Origin: Neobacillus niacini NBRC 15566
GTDB taxonomy: Bacteria > Bacillota > Bacilli > Bacillales > Cytobacillaceae
DNA length: 64,000 nucleotides
Assembly: GCF_001591505.1 (NCBI RefSeq)
Contig: NZ_BCVA01000029.1
Span: forward strand, 1 to 64,000
Reading direction: 5' to 3'
In this document: positions 57,589 to 64,000 of the stretch, one piece after another
How positions within the stretch are numbered: the first letter of the stretch is position 1
How the letters are laid out: each line of letters starts with the position of its first letter
Translations under genes and position numbers: made by a program
Notes under the pieces: generated by a model
The model's input: only the letters and a program-made list of their open reading frames with translations
Databases searched by the model: none
What the model was told of the DNA's origin: nothing

Positions 57589-58839
57589 TTGAAAAAGTGG
57601 CTTACAGGTTTATTGGTTCTCGTTTTATTACTATCTACGGTTTCTGCAGCAATGGCCAAGAACGATAAAGAGAAAAAGAATAAAAAGTTCCGTTTGGGTG
57701 TTGAGGTTTTGTTGCAGGATGAAATAGATTTGATTAAGGATAAACGCGTAGGGTTGATTACTAATCCAACCGGAGTAGATCAAAACGTTACGAGTATCGT
57801 AGATTTACTCTTCAATAACCCCGATGTGAACTTGACTGCTCTTTATGGTCCAGAGCATGGTGTACGAGGAAGTGCACAAGCTGGTGCGTACGTTGAACAA
57901 TATACGGATGAAAAAACAGGACTTCCTGTTTACAGCTTATATGGAAAGACCAAGAAGCCGACACCTGAAATGTTAAGCAATGTTGATGTATTGCTATTTG
58001 ATATTCAAGATGTCGGAGCACGTTTCTACACATACATTTATACAATGGCGTTAGCTATGGAAGCGGCAAAAGAGAACAATATTCCGATTATCGTTCTTGA
58101 TCGTCCAAATCCAATCAGCGGTACAAAAGTCGAAGGGCCTGTACTTGAGGATAAGTATTCTTCGTTTATCGGTGAATATCCGATTCCTGTCCGTCACGGG
58201 ATGACCGTGGGGGAATTGGCGAAGCTATTCAATAGTGAATTTGGGATTGGAGCCGATTTAACAGTAGTGGAAATGGATGGTTGGAAGCGGAACATGTATT
58301 TTGATGAAACGCCATCAGAATGGGTCCTTCCGTCACCAAACATGCCGACATTAGAAACGGCTGTTGTCTACCCAGGAGCTGCTCTAATTGAAGGAACCAA
58401 TGTGTCGGAGGGACGAGGAACAACCAAGCCATTTGAATTGATTGGGGCACCGTTTATTAATAGTGACAACTTAGCGGCCAAGTTAAACTCTTACAAATTA
58501 CCAGGCGTTACATTCCGTGCAGCATCATTTATTCCGACATTTTCAAAACATGCAAATGTATTAAGTCACGGAATTCAAATTCATGTTACAGACAGAAACT
58601 CTTATAAGCCGTTTGAAACAGGATTGTATATCGTAAAAACAATCCATGATATGTATCCAAATGATTTCCAATTTAGAGCACCAAGTGCAGCCGGAATCTC
58701 CTTCTTTGATAACCTTGTCGGTAATGGCTCCATCCGTGCTGATATTGAAGCTGGCAAAAGTATTGAGGAAATGAAAGCAGCATGGCAGAATGGTTTAGAT
58801 GAATTTAATGAGATTCGTGAGAAATATCTATTATATTAA
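57589..58839 (+). CDS. namZ: NamZ, exo-beta-N-acetylmuramidase (DUF1343 family)
   Basis: NamZ (YbbC) removes MurNAc from the non-reducing end of peptidoglycan chains in B. subtilis. The 416-residue protein starts at TTG 57589 after GAGGAGGG. It has a signal peptide (about 1-24) and the conserved ITNPTGVDQ, LYGPEHGVRG and DIQDVGARFYTYI motifs. It completes the set amiE-nagZ-namZ. The murQ-murR-murP genes that precede this set in B. subtilis are absent here. Confidence 0.92.
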   Translation: MKKWLTGLLVLVLLLSTVSAAMAKNDKEKKNKKFRLGVEVLLQDEIDLIKDKRVGLITNPTGVDQNVTSIVDLLFNNPDVNLTALYGPEHGVRGSAQAGAYVEQYTDEKTGLPVYSLYGKTKKPTPEMLSNVDVLLFDIQDVGARFYTYIYTMALAMEAAKENNIPIIVLDRPNPISGTKVEGPVLEDKYSSFIGEYPIPVRHGMTVGELAKLFNSEFGIGADLTVVEMDGWKRNMYFDETPSEWVLPSPNMPTLETAVVYPGAALIEGTNVSEGRGTTKPFELIGAPFINSDNLAAKLNSYKLPGVTFRAASFIPTFSKHANVLSHGIQIHVTDRNSYKPFETGLYIVKTIHDMYPNDFQFRAPSAAGISFFDNLVGNGSIRADIEAGKSIEEMKAAWQNGLDEFNEIREKYLLY

Positions 58840-58848
58840 TATGGATTA

Positions 58849-58878
58849 AGAGGCCACCAATTTTTGGTGCCTCTTTTT
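58849..58878 (+). terminator. Terminator after namZ
   Basis: AGAGG-CACCAA pairs with TTGGTGCCTCT (one bulged C), followed by five T. Confidence 0.87.
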
Positions 58879-58987
58879 ATTGCTATTTACCCTTCAAGAA
58901 ATAAAGCACATAACAGGAATACAATTAGTTTCCCCATATCCTAAATAAGTGATTGTGGTGCTCCTATGTTCACACTCATATTTCATA

Positions 58988-59020
58988 GACTCTCAATCAT
59001 TTTAATTGAGAGTCTTTTTT
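58988..59020 (+). terminator. Second terminator between namZ and the iron operon
   Basis: GACTCTCAAT (58988-58997) pairs perfectly with ATTGAGAGTC (59005-59014) around a 7-base loop, then TTTTTT. No gene lies between the two terminators (58879-58987). Confidence 0.87.
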
Positions 59021-59059
59021 AATTATTCCCTGTATTTTTTGAAAAATCCAAAAGATGCA

Positions 59060-59088
59060 TTGACAATGATAATCGTTATCAGTAAACT
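59060..59088 (+). promoter_or_regulatory. Promoter of the ferric-iron ABC operon
   Basis: TTGACA (59060-59065) and TAAACT (59083-59088) are 17 bp apart. The Fur box fills the spacer. Confidence 0.75.
59067..59081 (+). promoter_or_regulatory. Fur box (7-1-7)
   Basis: TGATAATCGTTATCA matches the Bacillus 7-1-7 Fur consensus TGATAATNATTATCA except at one base. It lies between -35 and -10, so Fe-Fur should block RNA polymerase. A second partial half-site, GTTATCATT, is at 59107-59115. Confidence 0.9.
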
Positions 59089-59154
59089 AAAGGTAATTGA
59101 AAATGGTTATCATTAAACGACAAAATATTATCTATTGAAAAGGGGAAACAAAAA

Positions 59155-60237
59155 ATGTATATAACAAAATGGTTTAAACCTGTGATGGCTAGTGCAATTC
59201 TTGCCGTAGGTCTGGCTGGCTGTGGCTCAAACCAAAACAGTTCGGATTCAGATAAGGAAACAACGAAAAAGACTACAACAAAAAACGAGGTTGTTAATGT
59301 TTATACTGCCAGACATTATGAGGCAGATGATGAAGTATATAAAATGTTTACGGAAGAAACAGGGATTAAAGTAAATGTTGTAAAAGCGGAGGCAGAGGAA
59401 TTAATTGAACGTTTAAAGCGTGAAGGGGAAAGCACACAAGCGGATTTATTTTTAACGGTGGATGGAGGAGTTCTGGCTAATGCAAAAAAGAATGACATCC
59501 TTCAGCCTGTAACCTCAGAAGTAATAGACAAAAATGTACCGGAAAATTTAAGAGATAAAGAGGACTTCTGGGTAGGAATGGCAACAAGAGCACGAGTTAT
59601 TGTTTATGCGAAAGACCGAGTAAAACCAGAAGAATTATCTACATATGAAAACTTAACAGATGATCAATGGAAAGGTAAGGTTCTTGCACGTTCATCAACA
59701 AGCCTATACAATCAATCGTTACTCGCTTCTTTTATTGAACTAAATGGTGAAGAAAAAGCAGAGCAATGGGCTGAGGGAATTGTGAAAAACTTTGCCCGCC
59801 AGCCTGATGGCGGTGATCGTGACCAGGCAAAGGCAATTGCAGCTGGGACTGGTGATGTAGCCATTATGAACACTTACTACGTTGGTTTACTAGCAAATTC
59901 CGAAGATCCGGAAGAAGTGAAGGTTGCCGAAAGTATCGGAGTGTTTTATCCAAACCAAGAAACGAATGGTACTCACGTTAATATCAGTGGAATTGGATTA
60001 ACAAAACATAGCAAAAATAAAGAAAATGCGGTTAAATTAATTGAATATATGACAGATGTGGAAGCACAAGAATATTTATCAGCAAACAACTATGAGTTCC
60101 CAGTTAACCCAAAAGCAAAACAGCCTGAATTACTTCAATCATGGGGAGAATTCAAAATGCAGGAATTAAATTTTGAAACCTTGGGTGAACATAATGCAAA
60201 AGCAATCGAAATCTTTAATAAGACAGGTTGGAAATAA
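59155..60237 (+). CDS. fbpA: Iron(III) ABC transporter, substrate-binding lipoprotein (FbpA/FutA type)
   Basis: This protein captures ferric iron at the cell surface. The 360 residues begin with a lipoprotein signal whose lipobox LAGC is at about 20-23. The mature N-terminus has VNVYTARHYEADDE, typical of the FutA/SfuA/FbpA family, and VNISGIGL further on. The Fur box supports iron as substrate. A weak binding site (AAGGGGAA) precedes the ATG. It starts the operon with the permease and ATPase. Confidence 0.92.
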   Translation: MYITKWFKPVMASAILAVGLAGCGSNQNSSDSDKETTKKTTTKNEVVNVYTARHYEADDEVYKMFTEETGIKVNVVKAEAEELIERLKREGESTQADLFLTVDGGVLANAKKNDILQPVTSEVIDKNVPENLRDKEDFWVGMATRARVIVYAKDRVKPEELSTYENLTDDQWKGKVLARSSTSLYNQSLLASFIELNGEEKAEQWAEGIVKNFARQPDGGDRDQAKAIAAGTGDVAIMNTYYVGLLANSEDPEEVKVAESIGVFYPNQETNGTHVNISGIGLTKHSKNKENAVKLIEYMTDVEAQEYLSANNYEFPVNPKAKQPELLQSWGEFKMQELNFETLGEHNAKAIEIFNKTGWK

Positions 60238-60239
60238 AG

Positions 60240-61886
60240 ATGAAACTTGAAAGTGTTAAGCGCTATGCAAAAAAAGAGCTTAACGGATGGTGGATTATCA
60301 GCTTAATAGGGGCAGCAGTTATTCTGTTGCCCATCCTTTACGTTTTCTTAGAAATATTTCAAGAGCCAAATGAAAATTGGTACCAAATTCGCGAGTATTT
60401 ATTGGGGAATTATGTAATAAACACCATAATCCTGGTTTTCTTTACCGGGATTCTTACTATTTTTTTAGGAGTTACACTTGCTTGGCTGACTTCAGCGTAT
60501 GATTTTCCGTTCCGTAAGTTTTTTCGCTGGGGATTAATCCTCCCACTTGCGATTCCGCCTTATATTGCAGCGTATACCTACCGAACCATGCTGAGTTATA
60601 CAGGCATCGTTCAAAGTACATTACGAAATCAATGGGACGTTCAAATTAATCCTGAACTATTATCATTTTCCTCCTTACGTGGGGCAATTTTCGTTTTTAC
60701 GATATTTTTGTTTCCATATGTCTATATTATTGCTAGAGCATTTTTGGAAAGCCAAAGTTCATCATATATTGAAAATGCAAGACTACTTGGAAGAAAGCCA
60801 ACGGCAGTATTTTTTAAAATCGTGCTTCCGCTTGCTAGACCAGCCATTATAGGTGGAGCAGGATTAGTCATTTTTGAGGTGCTGAGTGACTACGGAGTTA
60901 CCAGCTATTTTGGAATTCACACGATTACTACCGCAATTTTTCAAACATGGTTCGGTATGTATGATGTGGATACAGCTATGCGGCTCGCTGCTTGGCTTAT
61001 GTTTATCATCATTGGAGTATTCATTTTAGAGAGATTGCTTAGACAAAGAAAGAGATACCATCTAAGTAATAAGTCCAAACCGCTTGTTCCTATTAAATTA
61101 AAAGGTGTACCAGCTGCAGCAGCTTTTATGTTTTGTACTATTGTATTATCTTTAGGATTTATCATCCCTTTATTTCAACTAATTGCCTGGGCTGGGTTGA
61201 CGTTTGATAAGGTTTGGGACATATCCTTTTTTACTTTATTGACTCAGACAGTTTCTATAGCAGCAATTTCTACAGCCATCATCATTATTGTTGCTACTAT
61301 CATTGCGAATGTATGCCGATCAAAATGGGCATTTCCATATATATTGTCAAAAGTGATTACTTCTGGTTATTCAATACCTGGTGCTATTATTGCTATTGGT
61401 GTATTAGCTGTCTTCATACAACTTGATGAAACACTGGCACCGCTTTACTCCTATATGGGGCTCGGGGATGCACCGTTACTTTTAAGCATGTCAATTGTAA
61501 TGCTGATTGTTGGTTACGTTATTCGTTTTATGGCTACAGGGTATAATGCGGTTGAAGTGGGTTTTGAAAAGATAGGTACGAAATATACCGAGGCCTCTAG
61601 ATTACTAGGCCATGGAATAACGAAAACGTTTTTTAGAGTGGAATTACCATTAATTAAAGGCGCACTATTCAGCGGCTTTATTTTAACATTTGTTGAAATT
61701 TGTAAGGAATTGCCCTTAGTATTGTTATTAAGGCCATTTAACTTCGAGACATTGGCGACCAAAACTTTTCAATATGCAAAAGATGAGATGATTCATGAGG
61801 CAGCAATTCCTTCCCTGATGATTATCGCGATCAGCACCATGTCTGTAGTTGTTTTTCATTTGATAGATAAGAGGGTGAAAAAATGA
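60240..61886 (+). CDS. fbpB: Iron(III) ABC transporter permease (FbpB type)
   Basis: This is a fused double permease of 548 residues with about twelve membrane helices and two copies of the binding-protein-dependent transport domain. The EAA-type loops are ENARLLGRKPTAVFFKIVLP in the first half and EASRLLGHGITKTFFRVELP in the second. The start is ATG 60240, just after the fbpA stop; an in-frame TTG at 60228 is within fbpA. Its stop overlaps the ATPase gene by 4 bp. Confidence 0.93.
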   Translation: MKLESVKRYAKKELNGWWIISLIGAAVILLPILYVFLEIFQEPNENWYQIREYLLGNYVINTIILVFFTGILTIFLGVTLAWLTSAYDFPFRKFFRWGLILPLAIPPYIAAYTYRTMLSYTGIVQSTLRNQWDVQINPELLSFSSLRGAIFVFTIFLFPYVYIIARAFLESQSSSYIENARLLGRKPTAVFFKIVLPLARPAIIGGAGLVIFEVLSDYGVTSYFGIHTITTAIFQTWFGMYDVDTAMRLAAWLMFIIIGVFILERLLRQRKRYHLSNKSKPLVPIKLKGVPAAAAFMFCTIVLSLGFIIPLFQLIAWAGLTFDKVWDISFFTLLTQTVSIAAISTAIIIIVATIIANVCRSKWAFPYILSKVITSGYSIPGAIIAIGVLAVFIQLDETLAPLYSYMGLGDAPLLLSMSIVMLIVGYVIRFMATGYNAVEVGFEKIGTKYTEASRLLGHGITKTFFRVELPLIKGALFSGFILTFVEICKELPLVLLLRPFNFETLATKTFQYAKDEMIHEAAIPSLMIIAISTMSVVVFHLIDKRVKK

Positions 61887-62572
61887 AAATTTTAGAGATC
61901 AAGGGGCTGACTTTTTCATTTACGAAATCAAAGGAACCTGTCATTAACGATTTTTCTTTTTCTATGAATAAGGGCGAGATTGTGGGTATCTTAGGGCAAA
62001 GTGGGAGTGGAAAAAGTACACTGCTTCGGCTGATTGCAGGACTGGAGATACCAAATAAAGGTGCTATTCATATAGCAGAAGCTCCAGTAGTGACTGAAAA
62101 GCTATTTGTTCAGCCGGAAGATCGGAGCGTAGGTATGGTCTTTCAAGATTATGTCCTGTTTCCGCATATGACAGTAAAGGATAATCTCCTTTTTGGGCTC
62201 GTGCGTACGAGCAGAAATGAGCGTAAATCACGTCTGAAAGAAATGCTCGAGCTCGTTCAAATGGAAGAGTTTGAGCTACGATATCCTCATGAATTGAGCG
62301 GTGGACAGCAGCAACGAATTGCTTTGGCTCGTGCACTTGCCCCACAGCCTAAAGTGCTGTTAATGGATGAACCTTTTAGTAATTTAGATTCCGATTTAAA
62401 AGACTCAATCAGGTTAGAACTTCGCTCAATCCTGAAAAAAACCGGTATCACATGTATTTTGGTTACACATGACCGCAATGATGTAGAGGCAATCTGTGAT
62501 CGTAGTATTTCAATGAGCCGTATAGGTGATGGAAATGTATCCTCTATTGAAAAGCGTATTAGAATAAAGTAG
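61883..62572 (+). CDS. fbpC: Iron(III) ABC transporter ATPase (FbpC type, short form)
   Basis: This ATPase has Walker A GQSGSGKST (38-46), the signature LSGGQQQRIALARAL and Walker B VLLMDEPFSNLD. At 229 residues it ends soon after the H-loop. It lacks the C-terminal TOBE-type regulatory domain seen in most FbpC proteins of about 350 residues. The stop is followed by a proper terminator, so this looks like a natural short form, not a frameshift. Confidence 0.92.
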   Translation: MKILEIKGLTFSFTKSKEPVINDFSFSMNKGEIVGILGQSGSGKSTLLRLIAGLEIPNKGAIHIAEAPVVTEKLFVQPEDRSVGMVFQDYVLFPHMTVKDNLLFGLVRTSRNERKSRLKEMLELVQMEEFELRYPHELSGGQQQRIALARALAPQPKVLLMDEPFSNLDSDLKDSIRLELRSILKKTGITCILVTHDRNDVEAICDRSISMSRIGDGNVSSIEKRIRIK

Positions 62573-62613
62573 ATATTGAAATAAACTTCACAAGGAAAAC
62601 CCTTCAATTATGC

Positions 62614-62659
62614 AACATAAAAAGACACTCATCCAATATGGTTGAGGTCTTTTTATGTT
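62614..62659. terminator. Terminator after the iron operon (bidirectional stem)
   Basis: AACATAAAAAGAC pairs with GTCTTTTTATGTT, with an inner CTCA/TGAG. The A-tract and T-tract make it able to work on both strands. Confidence 0.85.
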
Positions 62660-62765
62660 TAGAAAAATATTTTCATTTGACATCCTCCTGACTTATTTGG
62701 GCGTTAAAGTAATTGTACAAGGTTCAGCAAGTACATGAGCCTGCTAAAATCAGGAGGTAATTTAA

Positions 62766-63782
62766 ATGAAAAAATCTGTATGGGGGTTAACGGTTGCAGG
62801 TGTCTTATTGCTAGGAGGTTATGCAACTACCACGCTTGCAAACGATGACACAACGAGCAGCACGGGTACAAAGGTTGAAAATATGATAAAGGGCTTTAAA
62901 GGCATGATGGGTTTTGGGCATATGGGTATGGATTCAGAAGAACTATTGGCCCAAGCAAAGAGCTTGGGAATTGAAACCAGCGGCAAAGACGCAGAAACGT
63001 TAATGGAGGAAATCCAAGCAGCACGTATAAAGCAGGAAGCGAAGGATTTAGGTATCAAGACAACTGATAAGGATATTAATACTCTTGCAAAAGAAGTACA
63101 ATTAGCCAAATTGCAAGAGAAAGCTAAGGCATTAGATATTAAGTCAGATGGAAAGGATGCACGATCACTGCTTCAGGAAATCCGCTTAGCTGAGCTTCAA
63201 AAAGAAGCAAAAGCACTAGGAGTAACAACTGATGGTAAAGATGCAGAAACATTAATGAAGGATATTAGACAAGCTGATCTGAATAAGAAGGCAAAAGAGT
63301 TAGGAATTACAACTGAAGGGAAAGATTTAACCACATTAACACAGGAAGTATATACCGCAACCATTAATAAGGAGGCAAAAGAACTAGGTATAAGTGTAGA
63401 AGGAAAGGAAATGAACGAAATTGCCCAAGAAGTTTACAAGGCAAAAGTATTAGCGGACGCAAAGGAATATAATATTACGATCGACGCAAAAACGATTCAA
63501 CAGATTGCTGATGAAGTGCGAGATCAAAAAATAGCAAAATTAGCAAAAGATTTGGGAATCGCTGCTACGGATAAATCAACACAAGAAATAATAAGTGAAA
63601 TAGAAAAAAAGGATGCTGCGAAGTTAAAAGAACTACTCGGTAATGACTCATTCGGAATGTTTGGCAAGAGAATGGGCGGTCCAGGTCATAGAGGCGGTGG
63701 ACATGGCGGCGATATGCATAAAGGCGGCGAAGGGCAACAAGGAGTAGGTGGCACCGCTCTTAGTAGCAATATGGGAGTTTAA
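62766..63782 (+). CDS. Secreted protein with eight 28-residue repeats (function unknown)
   Basis: I do not recognise this protein. The 338 residues start with a signal peptide (about 1-25, ending LA before NDDTTS). A methionine/glycine-rich segment (MMGFGHMGM) follows. Eight tandem repeats of exactly 28 residues then run from 64 to 287, with a pattern like AKELGITTEGKD..TL..EV. The last 51 residues are rich in glycine and histidine (GGPGHRGGGHGGDMHKGG), which could bind metal. AGGAGG precedes the ATG. It lies just before a response regulator gene. Confidence 0.85.
   Translation: MKKSVWGLTVAGVLLLGGYATTTLANDDTTSSTGTKVENMIKGFKGMMGFGHMGMDSEELLAQAKSLGIETSGKDAETLMEEIQAARIKQEAKDLGIKTTDKDINTLAKEVQLAKLQEKAKALDIKSDGKDARSLLQEIRLAELQKEAKALGVTTDGKDAETLMKDIRQADLNKKAKELGITTEGKDLTTLTQEVYTATINKEAKELGISVEGKEMNEIAQEVYKAKVLADAKEYNITIDAKTIQQIADEVRDQKIAKLAKDLGIAATDKSTQEIISEIEKKDAAKLKELLGNDSFGMFGKRMGGPGHRGGGHGGDMHKGGEGQQGVGGTALSSNMGV
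62955..63626 (+). repeat. Eight 84-bp coding repeats within the secreted protein
   Basis: Units start at residues 64, 92, 120, 148, 176, 204, 232 and 260. Conserved positions are an N-terminal AK, LGI about five residues in, GKD in the middle and E(V/I) near 19-20. DNA identity between units is low, so the duplication is old and selection has kept the protein pattern. Units 6-8 are the most divergent. Confidence 0.85.
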
Positions 63783-63837
63783 ACTATATTAGTCAAAATC
63801 CTCGGTATATTCCACCCGAGGATTTTCTAGTATAGTT
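63782..63837. terminator. Strong bidirectional terminator
   Basis: AAAATCCTCGG (63795-63805) pairs perfectly with CCGAGGATTTT (63816-63826). Outer AACTATA...TATAGTT can lengthen the stem. It separates the repeat protein from the response regulator. Confidence 0.82.
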
Positions 63838-63862
63838 AAAGAGATTGGAGGTTGTTTAAGTA

Positions 63863-64000
63863 ATGAAAACCATTTTGGTTGTTGAAGATGAACAGACAAT
63901 CTCGAGAGTGTTGGCTGTTTACTTACAGCATGCAGGCTATCATGTCGTACAAGCCTACGATGGAGATGAAGCATTGCGTTTATTTCATGAAAATTGTCCA
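63863..64000 (+). CDS. Two-component response regulator, partial (N-terminus only)
   Basis: The window ends after 46 codons. MKTILVVEDEQTISRVLAVYLQHAGYHVV is the start of a CheY-like receiver, with the acidic pair E8-D9 that binds magnesium. The phospho-acceptor aspartate lies beyond the end. A GGAGG site precedes the ATG. The sequence style suggests an OmpR-type regulator, but the DNA-binding domain and the kinase are not visible. Confidence 0.85.
   Translation, partial: MKTILVVEDEQTISRVLAVYLQHAGYHVVQAYDGDEALRLFHENCP

Noticed and set aside
62064-62345. An open frame on the - strand inside the iron ATPase gene
   Set aside because: It is antisense to the ATPase signature motifs and has no supporting start signals.

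Overview
The window is a low-GC Gram-positive chromosome segment that follows the Bacillus subtilis gene order almost gene for gene, from ctsR to rpsI, then diverges. Gene content, strong AGGAGG-type ribosome binding sites, frequent TTG/GTG starts, a zinc-type S14, the T-box and ribosomal-protein leaders, and CtsR, CcpA (cre) and Fur operators all point to a Bacillaceae member (Bacillus/Neobacillus/Mesobacillus-like). The species cannot be fixed from the sequence alone. All genes I accept lie on the + strand.

Layout. (1) 1-418: non-coding, with ~52-bp-spaced repeats, then the CtsR-controlled promoter. (2) 419-7543: the protein-quality and DNA-integrity block ctsR-mcsA-mcsB-clpC-radA-disA. (3) 7742-16412: yacL, isoprenoid genes ispD-ispF, gltX, a cysteine T-box leader with cysE-cysS, then mrnC, rlmB, rae1 and sigH. 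(4) 16525-28806: rpmG, secE, nusG, rplK, rplA, rplJ, rplL, ybxB, rpoB, rpoC and the L7Ae-like ybxF. (5) 28911-33288: rpsL-rpsG-fusA-tuf. (6) 33984-48146: the S10-spc-alpha superoperon rpsJ to rplQ, including secY, adk, infA and rpoA. (7) 48517-52847: the ECF vitamin-transporter energising module ecfA1-ecfA2-ecfT, truA, then an L13 leader with rplM-rpsI. (8) 52900-53500: an eleven-copy array of a 52-bp palindromic repeat. (9) 53773-58839: a cell-wall sugar salvage operon amiE-nagZ-namZ behind a cre site. (10) 59155-62572: a Fur-regulated ferric-iron ABC transporter. (11) 62766-64000: a secreted protein of eight 28-residue repeats, and the start of a response regulator gene cut by the window edge.

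How the parts work together. Most of the window is the core gene-expression machinery (ribosome, RNA polymerase, Sec translocon, elongation factors), with cis-acting RNA control visible at several points: a T-box before cysE, L10 and L13 leaders, a probable L1-binding mimic before rplK, an attenuator before nusG, and a large uncharacterised structured RNA ending in a terminator before ecfA1. Downstream of rpsI the content becomes accessory and nutritional (murein recycling, iron uptake, two-component signalling).

Main unusual points: (a) a perfectly periodic 52-bp hairpin repeat array at 52.9-53.5 kb, with shorter arrays of unrelated sequence but similar 51-61-bp spacing upstream of ctsR and between tuf and rpsJ; (b) a decayed remnant of the methionine aminopeptidase gene map exactly where an intact map is expected, between adk and infA; (c) a three-way-junction leader RNA upstream of ecfA1 with no family I recognise; (d) the 28-residue-repeat secreted protein next to a two-component system.
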